Shown here one piece after another: positions 1 through 5,627 of a stretch of DNA of 9,961 bases. How positions within the stretch are numbered: position 1 is the stretch's first letter; every line of letters begins with the position of its first letter. The position numbers and the translations under genes were made by a program. Source of the stretch: CAYNWK01 sp964400875 (GTDB taxonomy: Bacteria; Chloroflexota; Anaerolineae; Anaerolineales; UBA4823); NCBI GenBank assembly GCA_964400875.1, contig CAYNWK010000157.1, forward strand, positions 1 to 9,961, in the 5' to 3' direction. Under the pieces are notes generated by a model that had not been told where the DNA came from, made no database searches, and worked only from the letters and a program-made list of their open reading frames with translations.

Positions 1-849
1 GTCGATAAGCCGGTCCCTGAGCCCGGCGAAGCGCTCGTCAAGATCCACGCGGCGACGGTGACCCGTGGGGATGTCGTGGTACGCCAGCTGCCGGGGTTGA
101 TGCTGCTGGCCATGCGGCTGTTCATGGGCATGCGGAACAAGCGCATCCCGGGTTCCGAGCTGGCCGGCGAGGTCGAGGCGGTGGGCGAGGCGGTGAGCAA
201 GTTTAGCCCGGGCGACCAAGTCTTCGGGACCACCGGCCTGTCCGGCGCGGGTTCGTACGCTGAATACGTCTGCTTGCCGGAAGAGTCCGCGCTGGCGCTC
301 AAGCCGGCCAACCTGAGCTTCGAGGAAGCCGCCGCCGTCCCGGTGGGCGGGTTCACCGCCCTGTACTACCTGCGGCAGGCCGAGATCCAACCCGGGCAGA
401 AGGTTTTGGTCTATGGGGCCTCCGGGAGCGTGGGGACCTACGCCGTCCAGCTGGCCCGGCATTACGGCGCGCAGGTTACGGGGGTATGCAGCACGAAAAA
501 CTTAGAGCTGGTGCGCTCGCTGGGCGCCGGCCGTGTGATCGACTACACCAAGGGTGATTTCGTCGCCGGGGGAGAGAACTACGCGGTCATCTTCGATGCC
601 GTGGGAAAGACCTCGCTCGAAGCGTGCCGGAAGGCGCTCGCGCCGGAGGGGACCTTCCTGACAGTTCAGAAGGGGTTGGCCCGGGGCAGCTCTGAAGACT
701 TAATCAACCTGAAAGAGCTGGTCGAAGCCGGGGCGCTGCGGCCGGTCATCGATCGACGCTATCCCCTGGAGCAGGCTGCCGAGGCGCATCGGTATGTCGA
801 GACGGGCCGCAAGGTGGGCAACGTGGTGCTGACGGTGCGAAGTGGCTGA
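1..849 (+). CDS. MDR-family quinone oxidoreductase / zinc-independent alcohol dehydrogenase-like protein, 5' end outside the window
   Basis: The reading frame is open from base 1, so the GTG at 58 is an internal valine codon and the true start lies upstream; 282 residues are visible. The visible N-terminal part (PEPGEALVKIHAATVTRGD) is the GroES-like fold of medium-chain dehydrogenases. YAEYV is at visible residues 86-90, and the NAD(P)H-binding Rossmann motif GASGSVG is at 139-145, followed by the usual TGVCST and LGA(x)RVIDYT segments. The C-terminal part (LKELVEAG, RPVIDRRYPLEQAAEAHRYVE) is typical of the quinone-oxidoreductase branch. The cluster of cysteines that binds structural zinc is absent, as in that branch. 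By family it would be a soluble NAD(P)H-dependent reductase of quinones or enones; the substrate cannot be told. Its end overlaps the next gene by 8 bases, so the two are probably co-translated. Confidence 0.93.
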   Translation, partial: VDKPVPEPGEALVKIHAATVTRGDVVVRQLPGLMLLAMRLFMGMRNKRIPGSELAGEVEAVGEAVSKFSPGDQVFGTTGLSGAGSYAEYVCLPEESALALKPANLSFEEAAAVPVGGFTALYYLRQAEIQPGQKVLVYGASGSVGTYAVQLARHYGAQVTGVCSTKNLELVRSLGAGRVIDYTKGDFVAGGENYAVIFDAVGKTSLEACRKALAPEGTFLTVQKGLARGSSEDLINLKELVEAGALRPVIDRRYPLEQAAEAHRYVETGRKVGNVVLTVRSG

Positions 850-1342
850 TCTCGACCTCTTCATCGCCATGGCCGAGATCGCCGGGGTCTTCGTCGGCTT
901 CGGCGCGCTGATCAGCGTCACCCGCCGCAGCGAGATCGAGGCCGCCCAGCTCGGACAGATCCGGGCGGTGGTCACCATTGGGCTGGTGGTGATGGTGGCT
1001 GCGTTGGTGCCCGTCGGCCTGGATCGCTATCACCTGACCGGCCGCGTTCTATGGTTCGCCTCTGGCCTGGTCTTCCTCGTGATCAGCTGGGTGGTGAACA
1101 TCCTTTCGCTGAGACTTCCCGAAAACCGGCAGCTGGTCTTCTCCCAGGCCCAGTCCAGCCCGCTGTCGGCGGCCCTCTTCTGGCTCTTGCTCGAGCTCCC
1201 GGTTCAAATCCCTCTCATTCTGATCCTGTTCGGACCATGGCCGGATCTGGATCCGGCCTTCTACCTGACCGCGTTGGTGTTCAACCTGTTCGAGGCCGCC
1301 TTCGTGCTGGCCCAACTGGTGTACTCACAGGAGCGCTCATGA
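842..1342 (+). CDS. Small multi-pass membrane protein, function unknown
   Basis: A 166-residue hydrophobic protein with about five membrane segments by eye (near residues 6-25, 42-60, 68-90, 110-130 and 139-160). A basic stretch (TRRSE, residues 27-31) follows the first helix. I do not recognise a family. The GTG start at 842 is chosen because it overlaps the preceding dehydrogenase stop, the usual layout for coupled genes; ATG at 869 is an alternative but would cut into the first helix. The gene ends in an ATGA overlap (1339-1342) with the next dehydrogenase. It therefore sits between two MDR oxidoreductases in a tight three-gene unit. A role as their membrane partner, for example through a lipid-soluble quinone, is inference from position only. 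Confidence 0.82.
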   Translation: MADLDLFIAMAEIAGVFVGFGALISVTRRSEIEAAQLGQIRAVVTIGLVVMVAALVPVGLDRYHLTGRVLWFASGLVFLVISWVVNILSLRLPENRQLVFSQAQSSPLSAALFWLLLELPVQIPLILILFGPWPDLDPAFYLTALVFNLFEAAFVLAQLVYSQERS

Positions 1343-1680
1343 AAGCTATCGTTTGGACCCGCTNNNNNNNNNNNNNNNNNNNNNNNNNNNNNNNNNNNNN
1401 NNNNNNNNNNNNNNNNNNNNNNNNNNNNNNNNNNNNNNNNNNNNNNNNNNNNNNNNNNNNNNNGTTTGGCGTGCCGGGCTTCAGCCTGGGCGGTTACGCC
1501 GAGTACATCTGCGTGGCCGAATCCGGGAGCAATGAGGTGCTGGCGGCGATGCCCTCCAACATGAGATACGAGCAGGCTGCGGCTGTGCACTTTGGCGGGA
1601 TGGAGTCCTTGCACTTTCTCAGGAAGGCGCAGGTCCAGAGCGGGGAACACGTCCTGGTCAACGGCTCCGGCGGCAGGCAG
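1339..1680 (+). CDS. Second MDR-family oxidoreductase, interrupted by a scaffold gap and lacking its C-terminal half
   Basis: ATG at 1339 overlaps the preceding stop and opens MKAIVWTR, the standard N-terminus of MDR dehydrogenases. The reading then enters 100 N. After the gap the same family resumes with GVPGFSLGGYAEYI, an alanine-rich EQAAAVHFGGMESLHFL segment and GEHVLVNGSGG, the start of the Rossmann glycine motif. That motif should continue as a GxxGxxG loop with the rest of the cofactor domain, but homology stops at about 1671-1680 and the frame runs into FolD sequence. G+C over 1501-1680 is about 63% by hand count. The gap length is arbitrary, so continuity of frame across it means nothing. 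It is probably a homologue of the gene at 1-849, and a complete copy likely exists in the real genome. Confidence 0.8.
1364..1463. other. Scaffold gap of 100 N
   Basis: Exactly 100 undetermined bases, the conventional placeholder for a gap of unknown length. It lies inside the second MDR gene. Order and orientation of the two sides depend on scaffolding rather than on read sequence. Confidence 0.99.
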
Positions 1681-1956
1681 GTCATTTCCGCGACGCAGAG
1701 TTTATCAGAAATTATCAGCAGCGCCGATATTGTTGTCGGTGCGGTAGGCAAACCAGAATTTATCAAGGGTAAATGGATTAAAACGGGGGCGGTTGTTGTT
1801 GATGCAGGCTATCACCCAGGCAATGTTGGCGATATTGAACTTTCTGCTGTTATTGATAAGTGTGCTGCTTACACACCTGTACCGGGCGGGGTTGGCCCAA
1901 TGACGATTGCGACTCTAATTGCCCAAACAGTCGCAGCAGCAGAGAAAAGCGTCTAA
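1677..1956 (+). pseudogene. folD: C-terminal fragment of FolD (methylenetetrahydrofolate dehydrogenase / cyclohydrolase)
   Basis: About 92 residues match the end of FolD. They include SSADIVVGAVGKPEFIKG, the WIKTGAVVVDAG strand and the near-invariant TPVPGGVGPMTIATLI signature, ending at a TAA at 1954. FolD interconverts methylene-, methenyl- and formyl-tetrahydrofolate in the cytosol. The N-terminal domain with the catalytic lysine and the NADP glycine loop are missing, so this piece cannot be an active enzyme alone. It has no start of its own and is joined in frame to the MDR gene near 1671-1681. Its composition differs from the upstream part: about 48% G+C over 1681-1956 against about 63% before the junction, by hand count. 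Either a contig from another genome was joined here or a recent insertion truncated both genes; the adjacent gap favours the first. Confidence 0.85.
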
Positions 1957-1977
1957 CTCAAATTCCCCCCGACCTGG

Positions 1978-2044
1978 ACGCCTGGAGCGGGATGGGGGGG
2001 CGCGGGGTACCCGGTTTGGCGGGGGTGGGGAGTTTAAGCTCCGG
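1978..2044 (+). repeat. GC-rich intergenic element, copy 1
   Basis: It shares a 14-base identical block (ACGCCTGGAGCGGG) and further similarity with 2590-2641. Read from 1979 the two encode RLER-x-GG-x-RG, then FGGGGE, with a two-codon indel between. Five of the differing codons are synonymous. This copy continues into GEFKLR (2027-2044), a hexapeptide encoded again at 7415-7432. No start codon or ribosome-binding site supports a gene here. Confidence 0.55.
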
Positions 2045-2090
2045 CTAGGCAGGCAACGGGTAGGAACTGGCCAAAGAAAGGGATTTTCTG

Positions 2091-2534
2091 ATGAGCTTTC
2101 AAACCGATCCGGACGCCATAACGTGGCGGTTAAACCTGTCCTCGCCGCCTGGAAAGGTGTACGACTTCATCACGACTGACGAAGGCCGCGCCAGTTTTTG
2201 GGCCGAGTCGGCTGAGGAAACGGAGGGCCTGATCGAATTCGTTTTCCCAAACGGGTTGAGCGCGCAGAAGCGGATCGTCGAACGCAGACCTCCAGAGCGC
2301 TTCAGCGTGGAGTACCTGGGCGGCAGCGTGGTCACTTTTGACCTCGAGGAGGACGGTCAGGGCGGCACAGTCCTCACCTTGCGGGACCGGGGCGTGTCCC
2401 CCCAATGGCGCCAGGAGACCACTGCAGGCTGGGTCTCCGTCTTGATGGCCCTCAAGGCCGCCGTTGACTTCGGCGCAGACCTGCGCAATCACGATCCCCG
2501 GCGTACCTGGGATGACGGCTATGCAGAGAATTGA
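2091..2534 (+). CDS. SRPBCC / AHSA1-type lipid- or ligand-binding domain protein
   Basis: A 147-residue protein of START-like helix-grip design. It opens with ITWRLNLSSPPGKVYDFITTDEGRASFWAE, the family's first strand followed by the two short helices that carry a W. Alternating strands follow (LIEFVFPNG, RFSVEYLGGSVVTFDLEE, GGTVLTLRDRG), and it ends with a long C-terminal helix (WVSVLMALKAAVDFGADLRNH). The length is typical of stand-alone AHSA1/SRPBCC proteins, which bind hydrophobic ligands or chaperone clients in the cytosol; no ligand can be assigned. The ATG at 2091 follows a purine-rich AAAGAAAGGG about 8 bases upstream. The gene stands alone, with about 130 bases before it and 167 before the next gene. 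No hairpin terminator is obvious after the stop. Confidence 0.85.
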   Translation: MSFQTDPDAITWRLNLSSPPGKVYDFITTDEGRASFWAESAEETEGLIEFVFPNGLSAQKRIVERRPPERFSVEYLGGSVVTFDLEEDGQGGTVLTLRDRGVSPQWRQETTAGWVSVLMALKAAVDFGADLRNHDPRRTWDDGYAEN

Positions 2535-2589
2535 GCAGGGGAAAAAGAAGGAGTAAGGAACCGTAATTCCGGCTGCGCTGTCTGCCGTT

Positions 2590-2641
2590 ACGCCTGGAGC
2601 GGGTCGGGGGCGTACGCGGTTTCGGCGGAGGAGGGGAGGTT
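2590..2641 (+). repeat. GC-rich intergenic element, copy 2
   Basis: Counterpart of 1978-2044: the same ACGCCTGGAGCGGG block, then a diverged G-rich part encoding the same peptide pattern from 2591, without the extra two codons present in copy 1. It ends exactly where the 695-bp repeat copy A begins, so it may mark the junction at which copy A was inserted. Confidence 0.55.
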
Positions 2642-2681
2642 GCTCAGGGTATATCGCAGTGGAAACGGCTTTCTTTTCTGA
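2640..2681 (+). pseudogene. Orphan C-terminal tail (14 codons including stop) of the membrane protein encoded at 7482-7886
   Basis: Read from 2640, this encodes LLRVYRSGNGFLF followed by TGA. It matches the last 13 residues and stop of the intact gene at 7482-7886 (LLRAYRSGNGFLF) with one substitution. There is no body of the gene before it: upstream sequence is the unrelated GC-rich element at 2590. It is a remnant carried in with the 695-bp repeat. Confidence 0.8.
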
Positions 2682-3335
2682 CCAAGGAGGTCGCCAACCA
2701 GATGAGTTACGATATTGTCTTCCTTCAAAAGTCCACCGACCAGACCTGGGAAGAGGCGCTTGAGGCGAATGAAATTCGAGCTTTGACAAAGGAGCCGAGG
2801 AATGCTCCTGCCTCTGAGGCCGTGTATTCTGAATGGAACCGGATTGCCGATCTATTGTTGGAGTGCAATCCTGGCATGTCAAAGTTTGAATCCATCAACA
2901 GCTTGGAAATGACGGATGAGAATACAGGTTTGCAGGTGTCGCTCTATGCGAGCGAAGCAGATATTTCCGTCCCTTACCAGCATGCGGGAGATACCGCCCA
3001 AGAGATCATGGCATTGGCGAGAAAGCTGGCGCTCATCCTTGAAAAAGAAACCGGGCTGGTTGGATACGATGGCCAGCTCGGTCGTCGTTTTCTCGATACC
3101 CCCAGGACGTCCCAAGAGGCCGGAGCATTGCTGAGTTCGATGAGCCGCAAGATTCACGAAGAAGACCTGCAGCAGCTTTCGAAAAGGGAAACCAGGAGAC
3201 CCTGGTGGATGTTCTGGAAAAGATAAGCCTTCCGGGGGTATGTCCAGACTGTCCGCCGTACAACTTCATCGCAGAGAATCGTGACGTCGCTCGCGGTTGA
3301 ACCGAACGCACAAGACGCCGGAACCCCGGCGTCTT
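2641..3335 (+). repeat. 695-bp direct repeat, copy A
   Basis: It pairs with 7846-8540 at a constant offset of 5205 bases with no insertions or deletions. I count 27 differences, all between 2650 and 2909; bases 2910-3335 are identical. The unit holds the tail of a membrane-protein gene, a ribosome-binding site, the complete 174-residue gene, its 3' untranslated part and the terminator hairpin, ending at the last base of the hairpin. No terminal inverted repeats or target-site duplication are visible, so it does not look like an insertion sequence. Confidence 0.95.
2702..3226 (+). CDS. 174-residue protein of unknown function, copy A
   Basis: I cannot assign a function. The protein begins MSYDIVFLQK and has a mixed, mostly acidic helical middle. 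A GLVGYDGQ motif is at residues 118-125, and a strongly basic-aromatic C-terminus (RRPWWMFWKR, 165-174) looks able to insert into a membrane interface. The MSYD opening and the late GLxxYDxQ motif recall a broad group of small uncharacterised bacterial proteins, but this is from memory and unproven. The ATG follows AAGGAGGT at 2684-2691 with a 10-base gap. Compared with copy B (7907-8431) there are 12 amino-acid substitutions, all in residues 12-70; residues 71-174 are identical. Within that stretch I count 15 nonsynonymous and 10 synonymous changes, which suggests both copies have been under some selection. No promoter was recognised upstream. Confidence 0.82.
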   Translation: MSYDIVFLQKSTDQTWEEALEANEIRALTKEPRNAPASEAVYSEWNRIADLLLECNPGMSKFESINSLEMTDENTGLQVSLYASEADISVPYQHAGDTAQEIMALARKLALILEKETGLVGYDGQLGRRFLDTPRTSQEAGALLSSMSRKIHEEDLQQLSKRETRRPWWMFWKR

Positions 3336-3339
3336 CTTT
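3312..3339 (+). terminator. Intrinsic terminator of the copy A gene
   Basis: A perfect 10-bp stem (AAGACGCCGG at 3312-3321 with CCGGCGTCTT at 3326-3335) has an AACC loop and is followed by CTTTG, an interrupted T run. It lies 86 bases past the stop codon. The same hairpin ends copy B, where the T run is longer. Confidence 0.85.
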
Positions 3340-3414
3340 GTATCCTGTCCGTACGCAAACCACACATCGTTTTTCACTGGAAATACCAAAAACGTGAAGC
3401 ATGGTGAAGCAAAT

Positions 3415-3473
3415 AAAGTCCCCGGCACTTGTTTGGATGCAGTCGCAGGCTGCTTCCCAGTGCCGGGGACTTT
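3415..3473. terminator. Long-stem hairpin, possible bidirectional terminator
   Basis: Perfect 15-bp arms, AAAGTCCCCGGCACT at 3415-3429 and its complement at 3459-3473, enclose a 29-base loop with a smaller GCAG/CTGC pairing. T runs follow on both strands (CTTTTG on plus, CTTTATTT on minus). Its place between the convergent copy A gene and the methyltransferase suits a terminator serving both. The loop is long for a terminator, so a small structured RNA or dispersed palindromic repeat is the alternative. Confidence 0.55.
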
Positions 3474-3522
3474 TGCCTTAACCCTGTAGAAATATCCTCT
3501 TCCACACGACAAACCGAATATT

Positions 3523-3562
3523 TGACTCCCCACGAGGTGAATCGGGCGTTTTGTCCCCGCTC
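3523..3562. repeat. Hairpin-family element, member 1 (degenerate)
   Basis: It shares TGAYTCCC, a short centre and GAATCRGGCGTTTTGTC with the elements at 5426-5474 and 7245-7290. The right arm matches well; the left arm is disrupted, so a stable hairpin is doubtful here. Confidence 0.55.
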
Positions 3563-3637
3563 TCATCCCCCGCATTCCACACGCCCGCATCCTCCAGGCA
3601 GGCCCGCTCCCTCAGACGGTCGCCCGAAAACCAGGCC

Positions 3638-4396
3638 TTACTCCTTCTTCGTGCCTATCAGGGTCGCCGGGGGGGATGACGGACCGTCCAGCCGCTTTAC
3701 CTCTTTAAAACCGGCCTGTCTCATTAAAGTCAACAGGTGATCCGGATGGATGGCGTAGTACCTCGAGCGCATCATGTGCGTCTCGACTGCCCCCGATCCT
3801 TTGTCTTCTTCAACAAAATACATCGCAAAGTCGTACTGCTCACCCTCGTAATCCCAGACCTGGAAGATAATATACCGTTTGTCCTCTTCTTCGCGCAAGC
3901 CGAACGGCTTCAGGATCCCCTTGCCGCGCGCCTCCTGGTCGTATGGGCGGATGGTGAGGAGGCAGCCGCCCCCCGGCCGCAGGCAAGCATACATCTCTTT
4001 AAGCGCCGTCACGATCTCGCCATCGCTGAGCAAGTGTGGGATCGCGTTTCCGGCGCTGATGACGACGTCGTAGCCGCCCCGGTGGTGATCGTGGAGCGCG
4101 CGCATGTCACAGACGGAAAAGGCGATATCGAGATGGCGCGCCTCTGCCTCCTTTTCTGCGCGCCTGACAGCCCCTGGCGATAAATCGGACGCCGTGACCC
4201 GGTATCCCCGCCCCGCCAGTGCGAAGCTTTGCGTGCCGATGCCGCAGGAGACATCAAGGACCGACTTCGCCGCCGGTCCCCATTCAGACCGGATGATCTC
4301 GTCGAGTTGGTCGGCCTGGGAGGCGATCGCAGCCTCCCAATCCTCATAAAGCAAGTGATAAAAGGGGGTCAGCTGTTCGTAGAAATTGTTCACCAT
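3638..4396 (-). CDS. Class I SAM-dependent methyltransferase
   Basis: A 252-residue soluble protein with a Rossmann-type methyltransferase core. Motif I (VLDVSCGIG) is at residues 46-54, the acidic residue that binds the SAM ribose is D71 in TASDLS, and a CDMRALH segment follows. YDVVISAGNAIPHLL is motif IV-like, and a LRPGGGCLLTIRP strand is followed by an RYY-type beta region. The overall pattern resembles small-molecule N-methyltransferases of the glycine/sarcosine kind, but the acceptor is not identifiable. I start at 4396 (MVNNFYEQL) rather than the upstream in-frame start at 4450, because AAGGA lies 8 bases before this ATG and the extra 18 residues do not look like family sequence. It is separated by 114 bases from the acetyltransferase upstream, so co-transcription is possible. 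Confidence 0.9.
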   Translation of the reverse strand: MVNNFYEQLTPFYHLLYEDWEAAIASQADQLDEIIRSEWGPAAKSVLDVSCGIGTQSFALAGRGYRVTASDLSPGAVRRAEKEAEARHLDIAFSVCDMRALHDHHRGGYDVVISAGNAIPHLLSDGEIVTALKEMYACLRPGGGCLLTIRPYDQEARGKGILKPFGLREEEDKRYIIFQVWDYEGEQYDFAMYFVEEDKGSGAVETHMMRSRYYAIHPDHLLTLMRQAGFKEVKRLDGPSSPPATLIGTKKE

Positions 4397-4510
4397 GTTC
4401 ACTGTCCTTGCGAGTATCCAACGATGTACGCTTATCCACGGGGAGGGCACGCCGGAACGACGTCAACTCGCGCGCAGGCGAAACGTAGCCGCGTTGGGCG
4501 GCAGCTGTGG

Positions 4511-5338
4511 TTAGCCCGCATCATGTTCCGGTGACCACACGCAATGGCTTATTGTGCAATATTCTCGAAATCCCAGTTGGCGGTAGACGTTGCCCCCCAT
4601 CTTAGAAGAACGCAGAATACCAACCCGGTATCCCCTTCCTCGGGCTTCACGCAAAGGCGCCAGGGTGATTAACGCGCCAATCCCCTGGCGTCGCGCCTGG
4701 GGGATGGTGGCGACATTGTAGATGCCAGCGACGCCCGCTCCCAAATGAACCGAGACCGAAGCAACCAGTTCCCCATTCAGCCAACCGGTGTAGTGCTGGA
4801 GGGGCCGTTGCGCACCGAAGCCGATCCGCTCGAATAAATCTGTGAAACCATCGGCAACGAAATCAGGCACACCGAAGCCGGCGGCGAATGCGTGACGCCA
4901 ATTTTTCAGCGCTTCTGGATCATTGACTCTCTCGATCGTAAACCCGGCTGGTACCGGGACGTTTTCATTCAGAGCTTGCAGGTCAGCCGCCATTCCAGGC
5001 GCGTCTTCCTCATGGGTAAGACCGTGGGCTTCCAGGAATAAACCCAAATCGGCGGGTTTTGTGGCTGGCCCGGTCCACCACAGCATTGGCACGTTTCTGG
5101 TCCTGCAGCGAGTTATCGCCGCTTCGATCGCGTCGTCAATATCATCCGGAGCAAGTTTCGCCCGGAGGATGCTGTTGAACAGTGGGAATGGGACGTTGGT
5201 GATCGACCACAGTAGGCCGGGGTCATCGTGCAATTCAGCCTGTGGCCAGTGGCGCAACAGTGGCCAGAAATCAAACAAATTCCCTTCGATAGCGGTCACC
5301 AGAGCAGCTGCGGACAAGTCTTGCAGAATTTCACCCAT
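4511..5338 (-). CDS. GNAT-family N-acetyltransferase
   Basis: A 275-residue protein. Its C-terminal third is a GNAT fold with motif A, IYNVATIPQARRQGIGALIT (RRQGIG near residues 215-220, the acetyl-CoA pyrophosphate loop), and motif B-like YRQLGFREY near 251-259. The first 130 residues are a less conserved N-terminal domain rich in tryptophan (WPLLRHW, PMLWWTGP), seen in double-domain GNAT proteins where the front half is catalytically silent. It would transfer an acetyl group from acetyl-CoA to an unidentified amine in the cytosol. The ATG at 5338 has GAGGGGA about 8 bases upstream. A TATAAT sequence lies close upstream (5357-5362). It is followed by the methyltransferase in the same direction. 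Confidence 0.88.
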   Translation of the reverse strand: MGEILQDLSAAALVTAIEGNLFDFWPLLRHWPQAELHDDPGLLWSITNVPFPLFNSILRAKLAPDDIDDAIEAAITRCRTRNVPMLWWTGPATKPADLGLFLEAHGLTHEEDAPGMAADLQALNENVPVPAGFTIERVNDPEALKNWRHAFAAGFGVPDFVADGFTDLFERIGFGAQRPLQHYTGWLNGELVASVSVHLGAGVAGIYNVATIPQARRQGIGALITLAPLREARGRGYRVGILRSSKMGGNVYRQLGFREYCTISHCVWSPEHDAG

Positions 5339-5356
5339 CTCGTTTCTCCCCTCTAG

Positions 5357-5362
5357 ATTATA
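5357..5362 (-). promoter_or_regulatory. Possible -10 box of the acetyltransferase gene
   Basis: A perfect TATAAT on the minus strand ends 18 bases before the ATG at 5338, in an AT-rich stretch. No good -35 hexamer is present at 16-18 bases, and the implied leader would be very short, so this is only a candidate. Confidence 0.3.
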
Positions 5363-5425
5363 TCGATAATATGGATAGAAAATCGAAAAACTTCTCGGGG
5401 CAATATCTCTTTCCCTCTAGCGAAT

Positions 5426-5474
5426 CCAAACGCCTGATTCCCTGCGCAGGGAATCAGGCGTTTGGTAGCTCGCG
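5426..5474. repeat. Hairpin-family element, member 2: perfect 40-nt palindrome
   Basis: Bases 5426-5465 form a perfect palindrome with 20-base arms (left arm CCAAACGCCTGATTCCCTGC). The right arm and the following bases match the members at 3539 and 7267. It lies between the end of the NmrA-like gene and the acetyltransferase promoter. It may terminate the NmrA-like transcript, but no T run follows. The rest of the 289-base spacer 5339-5627 holds only the -10 candidate and a GC-rich 8-base inverted repeat at 5568-5584. Confidence 0.75.
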
Positions 5475-5627
5475 TTTCGCCGAAAAATCGGTTAGCCTCG
5501 GTGTGACCCGATCACTGATTAGAACCCCATGCCTGATTTAACCGCAGATTTCCTCGAGCTCGACAGCCGGGCGGCCGCCGCCCGCGCTTGCCTGCGCCGG
5601 TCTCCCGTATTTAAGCGCGGCTCTGCG

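Larger units (their letters stand above)
3227..3637. other. 411-base intergenic region between convergent genes
   Basis: It holds, in order, the 3' untranslated part and terminator of copy A (to 3339), the long-stem hairpin at 3415-3473 and the degenerate hairpin-family member at 3523-3562. A weaker inverted repeat (CGTTTTT 3368-3374 against AAAAACG 3388-3394) lies between them. The rest (3563-3637) shows nothing I can name. No gene is supported. Confidence 0.7.

Noticed and set aside
58..60. GTG at 58 as the start of the first dehydrogenase
   Set aside because: The frame is open to base 1 and encodes conserved family sequence (PEPGEALVKIHAATV) upstream, so the gene begins outside the window.
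1051..1338. A long open frame running through 1051-1338 into the second dehydrogenase
   Set aside because: It is an alternative frame of the membrane-protein gene at 842-1342; the real start is the ATG at 1339.
1919..2179. An 86-codon open frame across the FolD end and the SRPBCC start
   Set aside because: It has no ribosome-binding site, overlaps two recognised coding parts in another frame, and has low-complexity composition.
2130..2882. A 250-codon minus-strand open frame
   Set aside because: It is antisense to the SRPBCC gene and the copy A gene, matches no family, and similar antisense frames occur over copy B. It follows from high G+C.
2641..3335. The 695-bp repeat as an insertion sequence or integron-like cassette
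   Set aside because: No transposase, terminal inverted repeats, target duplication or attachment-site structure is visible; one end falls inside a gene tail and the other on a terminator.
3368..3394. CGTTTTT / AAAAACG inverted repeat as a further terminator
   Set aside because: Seven mostly A-T pairs with a 13-base loop are too weak to support.
5568..5584. GC-rich inverted repeat (8-base arms, one-base spacer) after the NmrA-like gene as its terminator
   Set aside because: No T run follows on the minus strand and the spacer is too short for a full stem; chance is likely in such GC-rich sequence.
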